Source: Streptomyces albus subsp. albus
GTDB taxonomy: Bacteria; Actinomycetota; Actinomycetes; Streptomycetales; Streptomycetaceae
Direction of reading: 5' to 3'
DNA: 64,000 nt
Assembly (NCBI RefSeq): GCF_000725885.1
Contig: NZ_JODR01000010.1
Coordinates: 62,001 to 126,000 of the forward strand
The translations under genes were made by a program, and so were the position numbers. Positions 33,546-41,797 of this stretch are shown here, piece after piece; position 1 is the stretch's first letter, and each line of letters begins with the position of its first letter. The notes under the pieces were generated by a model that had not been told where the DNA came from, ran no database searches, and saw nothing but the letters and a program-made list of their open reading frames with translations.

Positions 33546-34387
33546 CCCCGGCCGCGCTCGCCGATCTCGCCGCACTGCCCGCCACCAGCCGCTGGGTCCG
33601 CTCCGCTCCCGCCGACGGTGCCGGCGGCGGGGTGCCCCTGCACGTCCTCGACTACGGCGGCACCGGCCGGCCGCTGCTGGTCCTGCCCGGCATCACCTCC
33701 CCCGCGGTCACCATGGACTTCGTGGCCCGCGAGCTGACGGACCTGGTGCGCCCCCTGGTGCTGGACGTGCGGGGCCGCGGCCTGTCCGGTGACGGCCCCT
33801 GCACGCTGGAGGCGTACGCCCGGGACACCGACGCCGTCATCCGGGACCTCGGCCTGGAACGGCCCCTGCTGCTGGGGCACTCCATGGGGGCGCGTATCGC
33901 CGCGGTGACCGCCCTGCGCGGTAGGGCGGAGGTGGCCGGCACCGTCTTGGTGGACCCCCCGATGAGCGGGCCGGGGCGCGGGCCGTACCCGACCCCGCTG
34001 GCCGTCTTCCTCGACCAGCTCGCCGAGGCGCGGCAGGGCACCGACGCCGCCCGGGTCGCCCACTGGTGGCCGCGCTGGCCGCACCGCGAACAGGACCTGC
34101 GGGCCCGCTGGCTGGCCAGTTGCGGGGAGGCCGCGATCCGGGAGACCCACGAGGGCTTCGCCTCGGACGACTTCTTCGACGTGTGGCCGAAGCTGACCGT
34201 CCCGACGGTACTGCTGTACGGCGCCGAGAGTCCCGTGGTGACGCGGGCGGGCGCCGCGGAGGCCGCCCGGACGCTGCCTGCGGCGCGGCTCGAAGCGGTG
34301 CCCGGGGCGGGGCACATGGTCTTCTGGGACGCCCCGCGCACCGCCCTCGGGCTGTTGCGCGAGGTGCTGCGCAGGCTGCCGGGCTGA
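33512..34387 (+). CDS. nicD: Alpha/beta hydrolase, probable N-formylmaleamate deformylase
   Basis: 291 residues from GTG 33512 with GGAGGAG about 4 bases upstream, inside the end of nicF. Serine nucleophile at about residue 124 (LLLGHSMGARIA), oxyanion region LPGITSPAVTMDF, acid in a DP-rich segment (VLVDPPMSG) or YGAESPVV, and histidine in GAGHMVFWDAP. NicD removes the formyl group from N-formylmaleamate, giving maleamate and formate. The enzyme family is broad, so the specific call depends on its position between nicF and nicE. Confidence 0.8.
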   Translation: MPHAPAPPRFLTPAALADLAALPATSRWVRSAPADGAGGGVPLHVLDYGGTGRPLLVLPGITSPAVTMDFVARELTDLVRPLVLDVRGRGLSGDGPCTLEAYARDTDAVIRDLGLERPLLLGHSMGARIAAVTALRGRAEVAGTVLVDPPMSGPGRGPYPTPLAVFLDQLAEARQGTDAARVAHWWPRWPHREQDLRARWLASCGEAAIRETHEGFASDDFFDVWPKLTVPTVLLYGAESPVVTRAGAAEAARTLPAARLEAVPGAGHMVFWDAPRTALGLLREVLRRLPG

Positions 34388-34448
34388 GGCGGCGCAAGTG
34401 CCACCCCGCCTCGCCGGGAGCCCTCAACTGCCGTGCTTAAGTGGCCCT

Positions 34449-34943
34449 ATGGCTGACAAGACCCCTGTGGACGATTCCCCTGCGACCGCCTCCTCGCCCG
34501 CCGCGCCGACCGTGCTCACGGCCGCTCCCGGCTATCAGGTGCGGCGGCTCTACCAGGCGTATCTGGCGGCGTGGGTGCGCGCCGTCGACCAGACACTGAC
34601 CGGCCCGCAGTTCGCCGTGCTGACGACCGTGCACGCGAACCCGGGCAGCGACCAGAGTTCGATGGCCTCCGCCGTCGCGCTGGACACCTCCACCATGGCG
34701 GACCTGGCGCGACGGCTGGAGCAGCGCGGGCTGCTGGAGCGCAGAACGGCGGCGGCGGACGGCCGCCGCAAGCTGCTGTACCTCACGCCGGAGGGCGAAC
34801 GTGCCCTGAGTGAGGCCAACGGCCGGGCGCGGGAGCTGGACGAGCGGCTGCTCGCCCAGTACGACCCCGCCGGCCGGGAGCGGCTCCTGCGGGAGCTGAC
34901 CGCCCTCGCCGACTCCTGGGAGCGGCTGAGCGGCGACGACTAG
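34449..34943 (+). CDS. MarR-family regulator, probable control of the nicotinate cluster
   Basis: 164 residues from ATG 34449. The winged helix is clear: LTGPQFAVLTTVHANPGSDQSSMASAVALDTSTMADLARRLEQRGLLERRTAAADGRRKLLYLTPEGERAL, here cited only for its landmarks (recognition helix DTSTMADLARRL, wing DGRRKLL). The Pseudomonas nic cluster is repressed by the MarR protein NicR with 6-hydroxynicotinate and related ring acids as inducers, so an equivalent role is likely. A CTTAAG palindrome lies about 10 bases before the start. Confidence 0.85.
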   Translation: MADKTPVDDSPATASSPAAPTVLTAAPGYQVRRLYQAYLAAWVRAVDQTLTGPQFAVLTTVHANPGSDQSSMASAVALDTSTMADLARRLEQRGLLERRTAAADGRRKLLYLTPEGERALSEANGRARELDERLLAQYDPAGRERLLRELTALADSWERLSGDD

Positions 34944-34992
34944 CCATCCGACCGGGCCCGCCCCGCGCGCCGGCCCCCTGCCGGGAGGAACC

Positions 34993-35748
34993 ATGACGGA
35001 CCACCACATCGGTTTGATCGTGCCCAGTTCCAATCTGACGATGGAGACGGAGCTGCCGCGGATGATGCGCGCCCGCCAGGAGGCGGTGCCCGGAGAGGGG
35101 TTCTGCTTCCACAGCAGCCGCACCCGGATGCGGCAGGTCACGCCCGAGGAACTGCGCGGTATGAACGCGCAGACGGAGCGGGCGTGCCTGGAGCTGGCCG
35201 ACGCCCGGCCGGACGTGGTGGTCTCCGCCTGTCTGGTGGCGATCATGGCGCAGGGCCCGGGGCACCACCGCACCGCCGAGGAGGAGATGCGCACGGGGCT
35301 GGCGGCCGGCGGCTGCCGGGCCCCGGTGGTCTCCAGCGCGGGCGCGCTGCTGAGCGGGATCGCGGCGCTCGGCGTCGAACGGGTCGCGCTGATCACGCCG
35401 TACACCAGGCCGTTGACGGCGACGGTGGTGCGCTATCTGGAGGAGGCGGGCGTCACGGTGGTGGACGCGCTGAGCCTGGAGGTGCCGGACAATCTGGCCG
35501 TCGCCCGGCTGGACCCCGACGACCTGCGGCGGCACTGGCGGCGCCTGGCGCTGCGCGACGCGCAGGCCATCGTGCTCTCGGCGTGCGTGCAGATGCCGTC
35601 GCTGCCGGCCGTCCAGGACGTGGAGGACGCCTCCGGGCTGCCCGTCCTGACGGCGGCGACGGCGACCGCGCACCGGATGCTGACCGAGCTGGGACTGGCC
35701 CCCGTGGTGCCGGACGCCGGGGCGCTGCTGAGCGGCGCGGCGGCATGA
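34993..35748 (+). CDS. nicE: Maleate cis-trans isomerase
   Basis: 251 residues from ATG 34993 with GGGAGGAA upstream. Asp/Glu racemase superfamily. The two catalytic cysteines are C80 (VVSACLVAIMAQGPG) and C198 (VLSACVQMPSL), matching the spacing of the maleate isomerase pair in Pseudomonas (Cys82, Cys200). SSNLTMETELP near the N-terminus is the substrate carboxylate loop. It turns maleate into fumarate, which enters the citric acid cycle, and so completes the pathway begun by the hydroxylase. Confidence 0.9.
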   Translation: MTDHHIGLIVPSSNLTMETELPRMMRARQEAVPGEGFCFHSSRTRMRQVTPEELRGMNAQTERACLELADARPDVVVSACLVAIMAQGPGHHRTAEEEMRTGLAAGGCRAPVVSSAGALLSGIAALGVERVALITPYTRPLTATVVRYLEEAGVTVVDALSLEVPDNLAVARLDPDDLRRHWRRLALRDAQAIVLSACVQMPSLPAVQDVEDASGLPVLTAATATAHRMLTELGLAPVVPDAGALLSGAAA

Positions 35749-35797
35749 GCCGGATATCCGGTGGCCACCGGCCCGGCAGGACCGGCAGGCTGCGGCG

Positions 35798-36325
35798 ATG
35801 CACACCTTGCGACATGATCTGCTGCGCACGCAGTTCGACCTGACCTGGTCGCTGTTCGAGCACCATCTGGAGCGGCTGGCGCCCGGGGACCTGCTGTGGG
35901 AGCCGGGCCCGTACTGCTGGACGGTGCGGCCCGGCCCCGACGGCACCTGGGTGCCCGACTTCGCCGAGACCGAGCCCGATCCGGTGCCCGTGCCCACGAT
36001 GGGCTGGGTGAGCTGGCACCTGGGCTGGTGGTGGAGCGTCACCCTCGACCATCTGCGGGGCCGGCCGCCCCGGGACCGCTCCGAGGTCGTCTTCCCCGGG
36101 GACGAGACGGCCACGGCCGCGTGGCTGCGGGGGCTGCGCACCGAGTGGCTGTCCGCGCTGGAGGGCCTGTCGGAGGCGGAGTGGGAGGCGACCGCGCCGT
36201 TCCCGTGGGACAACGATCCCGAGCACACCGTCGCCCACATGGTGGCGTGGGCGAACGCCGAACTGATGAAGAACGTCGCCGAGTTCGGCCAGCTCCGTCT
36301 GCTGCGGGCGGCGGCGGGGAACTGA
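35798..36325 (+). CDS. DinB-family protein
   Basis: 175 residues from ATG 35798. Four-helix DinB bundle: LRHDLLRTQFDLTWSLFEHHLERLAPGDLLWEP at the start, MGWVSWHLGWWWSVTLDHL with a candidate metal histidine, and PEHTVAHMVAWANAELMKNVAEFGQLR with another. It is the last co-directional gene after nicE (50-base gap) but is not a known nicotinate pathway enzyme. A mycothiol-linked protective role is possible but unsupported. Confidence 0.78.
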   Translation: MHTLRHDLLRTQFDLTWSLFEHHLERLAPGDLLWEPGPYCWTVRPGPDGTWVPDFAETEPDPVPVPTMGWVSWHLGWWWSVTLDHLRGRPPRDRSEVVFPGDETATAAWLRGLRTEWLSALEGLSEAEWEATAPFPWDNDPEHTVAHMVAWANAELMKNVAEFGQLRLLRAAAGN

Positions 36326-36365
36326 CCCGAGACGGTACGGCCGGGCGGACCGGGCCAGGAGAAGG

Positions 36366-36400
36366 CCGGGCGACCGCGCGAGACCAGGGCGGTCGCCCGG
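36366..36400. terminator. Terminator hairpin, end of nicotinate cluster
   Basis: Perfect 12-base arms CCGGGCGACCGC (36366-36377) and GCGGTCGCCCGG (36389-36400) with an 11-base loop, between the DinB stop (36325) and the convergent aldolase stop (36412). It probably serves both directions. Confidence 0.65.
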
Positions 36401-36411
36401 GGACCGGTGCC

Positions 36412-37689
36412 TCAGCGGCCGGCGAGCCGCTCCAGCTCGCCGCGGTCGAGGCCGGAGACCTCCTTGGCCTCGGCGGCATCGACGGCGCCGCAGTCCAGAC
36501 CGCGCAGCAGATAGCCGCTGAGCGCGCGGGCGGTCGCGGGCTCGTCCATCACGTCGCCGCCGGTCTGCGAGACGTAGGCGGCGAGCCGCTCGCCGGCCCG
36601 CTTCATGCCCTCGCGGTAGAAGGCGAAGACGGCGGCGTAGCGGGTGGGCAGGTGGCCCGGGTGCATGTCCCAGCCCTGGTAGTAGGCGCGGGCCAGGGAG
36701 CGGCGGACCAGCCCGTGGTGGGTGCGCCAGGCGTCGTGGACCTGCGCCCGGTCGCCGACGGGCAGGATGTTGGTGGAGCCGTCCGAGAGCCGGACGCCGG
36801 TGCCGGCGGCGGCGACCTGCATGACGGCCTTGGCGTGGTCGGCGGCCGGGTGGTCCATCGCCTGGTAGGCGGCCGACACCCCGCAGGAGGCGCTGTAGTC
36901 GAAGGTGCCGTAGTGCAGCGAGGTGGCCCGGCCCTCGGCGGCGTCGATCATCCGGGCGACGGTGGCCCGGCCGTCGGCGCCCAGGATCGACTGCGTCGTC
37001 TCGATCTGCAACTCGAAGCCGATCCGGCCCTCGGGCAGGCCGCGTGCCTTCTCGAACTCCGCGCACAGCCGGGCCATCGCGGTGACCTGCTCGGGGTAGG
37101 TCACCTTGGGCAGCGTCAGCACCAGTCCGCCGGGGAGCCCGCCGGCCTCCATCAGTCCGGTGAGGAAGAGGTCGAGGGTGCGGATGCCGCGGTCGCGGAC
37201 GGCCGCCTCCATGCACTTCATCCGGATGCCGGCGTAGGCGGGTACGGGCCCTTCGGTCCCCTCGGCGAAGGCGTCGGCGACCAGCTGGGCGGCGCGGACG
37301 GCCGCGGCGTCCTCCTCGGCGTCGGGCCGCGCCCCGTAGCCGTCCTCGAAGTCGATGCGCAGGTCCTCCACGGGTTCGCGGCGCAGCTTCTCGCGTATCC
37401 GGTCGTGGACGGGGCCGGCCAGCTCCTCGTCCAGGCCGAGGACGCCGGCGAGCGCGGCGGCGTCGGGGGCGTGCTCGTCCAGCAGTGCGAGGGCGGCCTC
37501 GCCCCACTCCCGTACGGTGTCGGCGGTGACGGCGTCGGCGGGCACATAGACGGTGTGCACCGGCTGCCGTGTCCCCGGGTCCCCCGGGTACCGGCGCGCG
37601 AGTTCGGCGTCCACCGGTGCCAGTGCCCCGGTCACCTCCGCGACCACGCCGGCGTCCAAGCTGGTCCGCACCGTGCCACCCTGCGACAT
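36412..37689 (-). CDS. DUF6986-family CitE-like aldolase
   Basis: 425 residues from ATG 37689. It belongs to the HpcH/HpaI-CitE aldolase superfamily: the acidic metal site is in LRIDFEDGYGARPDAEEDAA, a further carboxylate in GRIGFELQIETTQSIL, and LHYGTFDYSASCGV closes the barrel. Streptomycete homologues occur beside purine/ureide degradation genes, which suggests glyoxylate-linked C-C bond chemistry. An operator-like inverted repeat lies just before the start. It is convergent with the nicotinate cluster, so not co-transcribed with it. Confidence 0.8.
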   Translation of the reverse strand: MSQGGTVRTSLDAGVVAEVTGALAPVDAELARRYPGDPGTRQPVHTVYVPADAVTADTVREWGEAALALLDEHAPDAAALAGVLGLDEELAGPVHDRIREKLRREPVEDLRIDFEDGYGARPDAEEDAAAVRAAQLVADAFAEGTEGPVPAYAGIRMKCMEAAVRDRGIRTLDLFLTGLMEAGGLPGGLVLTLPKVTYPEQVTAMARLCAEFEKARGLPEGRIGFELQIETTQSILGADGRATVARMIDAAEGRATSLHYGTFDYSASCGVSAAYQAMDHPAADHAKAVMQVAAAGTGVRLSDGSTNILPVGDRAQVHDAWRTHHGLVRRSLARAYYQGWDMHPGHLPTRYAAVFAFYREGMKRAGERLAAYVSQTGGDVMDEPATARALSGYLLRGLDCGAVDAAEAKEVSGLDRGELERLAGR

Positions 37690-37714
37690 CTACGCTCCCT
37701 CTCCACGCGACGAG

Positions 37715-37741
37715 CCGGCCTCAACAAAACGTTGAAGCCGG
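37715..37741. promoter_or_regulatory. 27-bp inverted repeat, candidate operator of the aldolase gene
   Basis: CCGGC-C-TCAAC and GTTGA-A-GCCGG flank an AAAAC centre: ten of eleven arm positions pair. It stands 26 bases before ATG 37689 in an A-rich pocket. The size and TCAAC/GTTGA core would suit an IclR- or GntR-type repressor; no such gene is adjacent. Confidence 0.5.
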
Positions 37742-37943
37742 TGCCGCGACGCTAATGGCGCGCGGAAGCGGGGGTCAAGAGGTCACAGGCCTGAGCACCG
37801 CCGCCCGGAGGGCACACGCGGGGGCGCGCCGCACGACGGGGAGGGCACTGCCGGCCGGCCCGCACCGGCCCCCGGGGGAGGAGGACGGCGCCGGATACCG
37901 CACCCGCCGCGCCGTCGCGGGGCCGGCCGGAGCAGGCGGCGGC

Positions 37944-38195
37944 TCACCAGCGTGTCGGGGCCCCGTCGCCGGTATCCCACCCGTCGGTCGCCGCGCTCGC
38001 GGAGACGGCCGCCCGCGTCCCGGCCGGCCGGCTGTGCGGCTCCCCCTGGGGAGCCCGGCGGGATCCGGCCGGCGGGTACGGCGGGGCGGGCGGGCGGACG
38101 CCGTGCATGACGGCGTGCATGGTGTGGACACCATGGGCCAGCTCCCGCAGCAGGCGGCCGGCACGCTTCAGTGCGACCGTCAGGATCGGCGACAT
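37944..38195 (-). CDS. Small unrecognised protein, 83 aa
   Basis: ATG 38195 follows a strong AAAGGAGC ribosome site by 4 bases. The N-terminal half is a good amphipathic/basic helix (SPILTVALKRAGRLLRELAHGVHTMHAVMHGVRPPAPP); the rest is Pro/Arg/Ala-rich. The MHAVMHG segment gives three histidines in a row of about ten residues. No family is recognised. The long overlapping open frames on both strands have no comparable ribosome site. The 500 bases between it and the SSI gene hold no other gene that I can support. Confidence 0.55.
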   Translation of the reverse strand: MSPILTVALKRAGRLLRELAHGVHTMHAVMHGVRPPAPPYPPAGSRRAPQGEPHSRPAGTRAAVSASAATDGWDTGDGAPTRW

Positions 38196-38698
38196 CGATG
38201 CTCCTTTCGGGAACCGGAGCCCGGAAGACCGTCCGGAACCGGAACCGGATGACGCTGCGGCGGGCTCCGGGAAGACACCTGCGGCAGCACCTGCCCGCCG
38301 GGTCCCCGGACGCCCGTACCGGCCGCACGGCGGATCCCGCACCCGGTGCGCGCGGCGCCGGATGCCCGGCCCTCCGTCCGGCCACGACACCATCTGTAAG
38401 CGCCCCGCGGTCCGGCCGCCACTCGGAAGCGGGAGCCGGGCGACGGCCGGGCGGGTGCGGACGCGGGTGCGAGTTTTGGTCGTCGTGGGTGGGCGAGATC
38501 CGGCCAGCCGAGCTGAACAGACGGCGAACGGCGGGGTGTTGCCGCAGGACACTCCCTGCCTCAGCCGTCACTTTGCGCCACTGATTCAACGCGAAACGTT
38601 ACCGAAACACGCGCCGCCGATGTGCTTTTCACCCTGCGTTGTCGGCAGACTCCGGGACGTCGATCCGACACTTACCTCGAAGCGGAAGGAAGCACACA

Positions 38699-39142
38699 AT
38701 GCGGAAGACCGCGCCCTGGAGCGCCGCCCTCACCCTGGTGGCCGCTGTGACAGGGTCCGCAGCACTTCTCGCCCTCACCGCGGCGCCCGCCCAGGCCGCA
38801 CCCGCCCGGGCCGAGTCCCTGTACGCCCCCTCGGCCCTGGTGCTCACCGTCACCGACGGGGAGGACGCCACCGCCGCACCGCGGCGCGCCGTCACACTCA
38901 GCTGTACACCCACCGCGTCCGGCACGCACCCGGCGGCCCGCGAGGCCTGCGCCCAACTGCGCGCCGCGAACGGGGACTTCGACGCCCTGGCAGGCGAGCA
39001 GGGGCGGATCTGCACACGGGAGTGGCGGCCGGTGACGGTCACCGCGCAGGGCGTGTGGCAGGGCGAGCGCGTGGACCACACGCGGACCTTCGCCAACGCC
39101 TGCGCGAAGGACACGGAGGGCAGCGCCGTCTTCTCCTTCTGA
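38699..39142 (+). CDS. SSI-family subtilisin inhibitor, secreted
   Basis: 147 residues from ATG 38699 with GGAAGGAAG upstream. The Sec signal peptide is residues 1-33, cleaved after AQA. The mature domain keeps four cysteines (C69, C84, C105, C135) forming the two SSI disulfides. In SSI the reactive-site residue is two after the third cysteine; here that gives P1 = R107 (CTREWRPV), so trypsin-like proteases are the predicted targets rather than subtilisin. Such inhibitors are abundant secreted proteins that restrain the producer's own extracellular proteases. Confidence 0.88.
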   Translation: MRKTAPWSAALTLVAAVTGSAALLALTAAPAQAAPARAESLYAPSALVLTVTDGEDATAAPRRAVTLSCTPTASGTHPAAREACAQLRAANGDFDALAGEQGRICTREWRPVTVTAQGVWQGERVDHTRTFANACAKDTEGSAVFSF

Positions 39143-39167
39143 CCGAGGGAGCCGCGCGGCACGCACG

Positions 39168-39200
39168 GGGGCCCCGCACCGCGATCCGGTGCGGGGCCCC
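39168..39200. terminator. Bidirectional terminator hairpin
   Basis: Perfect 14-base arms GGGGCCCCGCACCG (39168-39181) and CGGTGCGGGGCCCC (39187-39200) with a 5-base loop, between the convergent SSI gene and etfA. Confidence 0.7.
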
Positions 39201-39218
39201 AGGCGTGCGGGAGAGCCG

Positions 39219-40181
39219 TCAGCCCTTGCGGGCCTTGATCTCCTCGGTCAGCTGCGGGACGACCTCGAAGAGGTCGCCGACGATGCCGTAGTCCACCAGC
39301 TCGAAGATCGGGGCCTCGGCGTCCTTGTTGATGGCCACGATCGTCTTGGAGGTCTGCATGCCGGCCCGGTGCTGGATGGCGCCGGAGATGCCGGTGGCGA
39401 TGTAGAGCTGGGGCGAGACGGTCTTGCCCGTCTGGCCCACCTGGTGGGAGTGCGGGTACCAGCCGGCGTCCACGGCGGCGCGCGAGGCACCCACCGCGGC
39501 GCCCAGCGAGTCCGCCAGCCCCTCGATCAGGTGGAAGTTCTCCGCCCCGTTGACGCCGCGGCCACCGGAGACCACGATCGCGGCCTCGGTCAGCTCCGGG
39601 CGGCCGGTGGACTCGCGCGGGGTGCGCGAGGTGACCTTGGTGCCGGTGGCGGCCTCGCCGAAGCTCACCGACAGCTCCTCGACCGTACCGGCGGCGGCAG
39701 CGGCCTCCGGCGTCGCCGAGTTGGGCTTGACGGTGATGACGGGGGTGCCCTTGGTGACGCGGGACTTGGTGGTGAACGCGGCGGCGAAGACCGACTGCGT
39801 GGTCACCGGGCCCTCGTCACCGGACTCCAGGTCCACCGCGTCGGTGATGATGCCGGAGCCGATGCGCACCGCGAGGCGGGCCGCGATCTCCTTGCCCTCC
39901 GCGGAGGAGGGCACCAGTACGGCGGCGGGCGAGACGGCCTCGTACGCGGCCTGGAGGGCGTCCACCTTGGGCACGACGAGGTAGTCGGCGAACTCGGGGG
40001 CGTCGGCGGCCAGGACGCGGACGGCGCCGTACTCGCCGAGCGTCTTGGCGGCCTCCTCCGCGTTCGGGCCCAGGTGCACGGCGACCGGGTCGCCGAGGCG
40101 GCGGGCGAGGGTCAGCAGTTCGAGGGTGGGCTTGCGGACGGCGCCGTCGACGTGGTCGACGTAGACAAGGACTTCAGCCAT
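39219..40181 (-). CDS. etfA: Electron transfer flavoprotein alpha subunit
   Basis: 320 residues from ATG 40181. The N-terminal domain begins [22 protein letters not shown]. The C-terminal FAD-binding domain is standard: [41 protein letters not shown], then [27 protein letters not shown] and [22 protein letters not shown] (landmarks only). With EtfB it accepts electrons from acyl-CoA dehydrogenases and passes them to the quinone pool. It follows etfB by 52 bases, in the same transcript. Confidence 0.96.
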   Translation of the reverse strand: MAEVLVYVDHVDGAVRKPTLELLTLARRLGDPVAVHLGPNAEEAAKTLGEYGAVRVLAADAPEFADYLVVPKVDALQAAYEAVSPAAVLVPSSAEGKEIAARLAVRIGSGIITDAVDLESGDEGPVTTQSVFAAAFTTKSRVTKGTPVITVKPNSATPEAAAAAGTVEELSVSFGEAATGTKVTSRTPRESTGRPELTEAAIVVSGGRGVNGAENFHLIEGLADSLGAAVGASRAAVDAGWYPHSHQVGQTGKTVSPQLYIATGISGAIQHRAGMQTSKTIVAINKDAEAPIFELVDYGIVGDLFEVVPQLTEEIKARKG

Positions 40182-40233
40182 GGGAATGCTCCTGCGCGAG
40201 TTCGAGGGGAAGGTGAGGGAAGGGAGCCGCCGC

Positions 40234-41019
40234 TCAGATGAACTTCTGGCTCGCGAGGTACTCGGCGAGCTGCTTGCCGCCCTCGCCCTCGTCCTTGACG
40301 ACGGTGCCGGCGGTGCGGGCCGGGCGCTCGGCCACGTCGGCGACCCGGGTCCAGGCACCTTCCAGGCCGACCTCGTCGGCGTCGATGTCGAGGTCGTCGA
40401 GGTCCAGCGACTCGACGGGCTTCTTCTTGGCCGCCATGATCCCCTTGAAGGAGGGGTAGCGGGCCTCGCCCGACTGGTCGGTGACGGAGACGACGGCCGG
40501 GAGCTGGGCCTGAAGCTGCTCGGTGGCGGCGTCGCCGTCCCGGCGGCCGGTCACCTGGCCGTCCGCGACCGAGACCTCGGACAGCAGCGTCACCTGCGGC
40601 ACGCCCAGCCGCTCGGCGAGCATGGCCGGCAGCACGCCCATGGTGCCGTCGGTGGAGGCCATACCGCAGACGACCAGGTCGTAGCCGGTCTTCTCGATGG
40701 CCTTGGCCAGGACGTAGGAGGTACCCAGCGCGTCGGTGCCGTGCAGGTCGTCGTCCTCCACGTGCACGGCCTTGTCGGCGCCCATGGACAGCGCCTTGCG
40801 CAGGGCGTCCTTGGCGTCCTCGGGGCCGACGGTCAGCACGGTGATCTCCGCGTCGTCGGCTTCGTCCGCGATCTGGAGCGCCTGTTCGACCGCGTACTCG
40901 TCCAGCTCGGAGAGCAGGCCGTCGACCGACTCGCGATCGGTGGTCAGGTCCTCCGCGAAGTGCCGGTCACCGGTGGCGTCGGGCACGTACTTCACACAGA
41001 CAACGATCCTCAAGCTCAC
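40234..41019 (-). CDS. etfB: Electron transfer flavoprotein beta subunit
   Basis: 261 residues from GTG 41019 with GGAGAG 5 bases upstream. It starts SLRIVVCVKYVPDATGDRHF, has the AMP-binding region VLTVGPEDAKDALRKALSMGADKAVHV and the recognition loop ARYPSFKGIMAAKKKP that docks dehydrogenases. A near-palindrome TTACTCGTCAGTA lies 68 bases upstream and resembles sites in front of the acyl-CoA dehydrogenase gene at 55106. Confidence 0.95.
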   Translation of the reverse strand: MSLRIVVCVKYVPDATGDRHFAEDLTTDRESVDGLLSELDEYAVEQALQIADEADDAEITVLTVGPEDAKDALRKALSMGADKAVHVEDDDLHGTDALGTSYVLAKAIEKTGYDLVVCGMASTDGTMGVLPAMLAERLGVPQVTLLSEVSVADGQVTGRRDGDAATEQLQAQLPAVVSVTDQSGEARYPSFKGIMAAKKKPVESLDLDDLDIDADEVGLEGAWTRVADVAERPARTAGTVVKDEGEGGKQLAEYLASQKFI

Positions 41020-41086
41020 GCCGGCTCTCCTACTGCTTCGACTCACGGTTCCGGCCCCTGTGGGGACCGGCGGTCCGTCCACAATA

Positions 41087-41099
41087 TTACTCGTCAGTA
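41087..41099. promoter_or_regulatory. Candidate TetR-type site before etfBA
   Basis: TTACTCGTCAGTA contains TACT-CGTC-AGTA, a 4+4 inverted repeat, in a local AT-rich patch upstream of etfB. Compare TTACCCGCCAGTA at 56398-56410. The binder is not known. Confidence 0.4.
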
Positions 41100-41160
41100 C
41101 ATCCAGCACGTTCCCCGTTCTCAAGACCGGCGAACTGTGACGTTGCCAACGGGGAGAGTG

Positions 41161-41292
41161 ATGCCCCAACTCCATCACGCCACACGGCCCGAAGCGAGCC
41201 TCGTGGAGCGGGATCTGGATCACGCCCGCAGGGCGAACGACGCCCTGGCGCCAGGGGCGTTCAGCCGATCGCGGCGCCCAGCGCGGCGATGA
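41161..41292 (+). CDS. Possible small ORF, 43 aa
   Basis: ATG 41161 follows GGGGAGAG closely. The product (MPQLHHATRPEASLVERDLD..) has no recognisable family and its end overlaps the convergent thioredoxin gene by 32 bases. Listed only because of the ribosome site; it may be chance. Confidence 0.2.
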   Translation: MPQLHHATRPEASLVERDLDHARRANDALAPGAFSRSRRPARR

Positions 41293-41626
41293 CGTCGGCC
41301 TTGCGCGGCTGCCCCGTGGCCCGCTTGACGATGCGCCCGTCCCGGTCCAGGACCAGTACCGTGGGGGTTCCGGTGATCCTCAGCTCCCGCACCAGTTCCA
41401 GGTGCTCCTCGGCGTCGATCTCCAGGTGTGCCACTCCCCCGACCATCGCGGCCACCTGGGCGAGCGTGCGGCGGGTCGCACGGCAGGGCTGGCAGAACGC
41501 GCTGGAGAACTGCACCAGCGTGGCCCGCTCCCCCAGCCGCCGGACACCGAGCGCCGCGGCGCTCACCCGCTCCGCGCCCCGCACCGTCCGCCCGTCTTCC
41601 GCACCCTCTGTCACGAATGCCTCCAT
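41261..41626 (-). CDS. Thioredoxin-family protein
   Basis: 121 residues from ATG 41626. The redox motif is FCQPC (C45 and C48) in LVQFSSAFCQPCRATRRTL, with the cis-proline in ITGTPTVLVLDRDGRIV. This is a short cytoplasmic thioredoxin-like domain with an N-terminal extension of about 25 residues and no signal peptide. It could serve as a general disulfide reductase; the partner is unknown. Confidence 0.85.
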   Translation of the reverse strand: MEAFVTEGAEDGRTVRGAERVSAAALGVRRLGERATLVQFSSAFCQPCRATRRTLAQVAAMVGGVAHLEIDAEEHLELVRELRITGTPTVLVLDRDGRIVKRATGQPRKADVIAALGAAIG

Positions 41627-41797
41627 TCCCACGTACTCAGGGACAAGTGTGCCGTGAGGGTAGCCAGGAGCGAGGCTTTGGGGAACGATCTGCCGCAGCC
41701 GGAAGTTACGCACCCGTAAGTACGGAGCCGTAGGTTCCATCCCGCCAGGCCTGCTGGAGACCGCTTGCAGGCATCCCGAGACGAAGGGTCCCCCGAC

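Noticed and set aside
37783..38589. Several long overlapping open frames on both strands
   Set aside because: Composition is Arg/Pro/Gly-rich and none has a ribosome site, except the 83-codon gene retained at 37944-38195.
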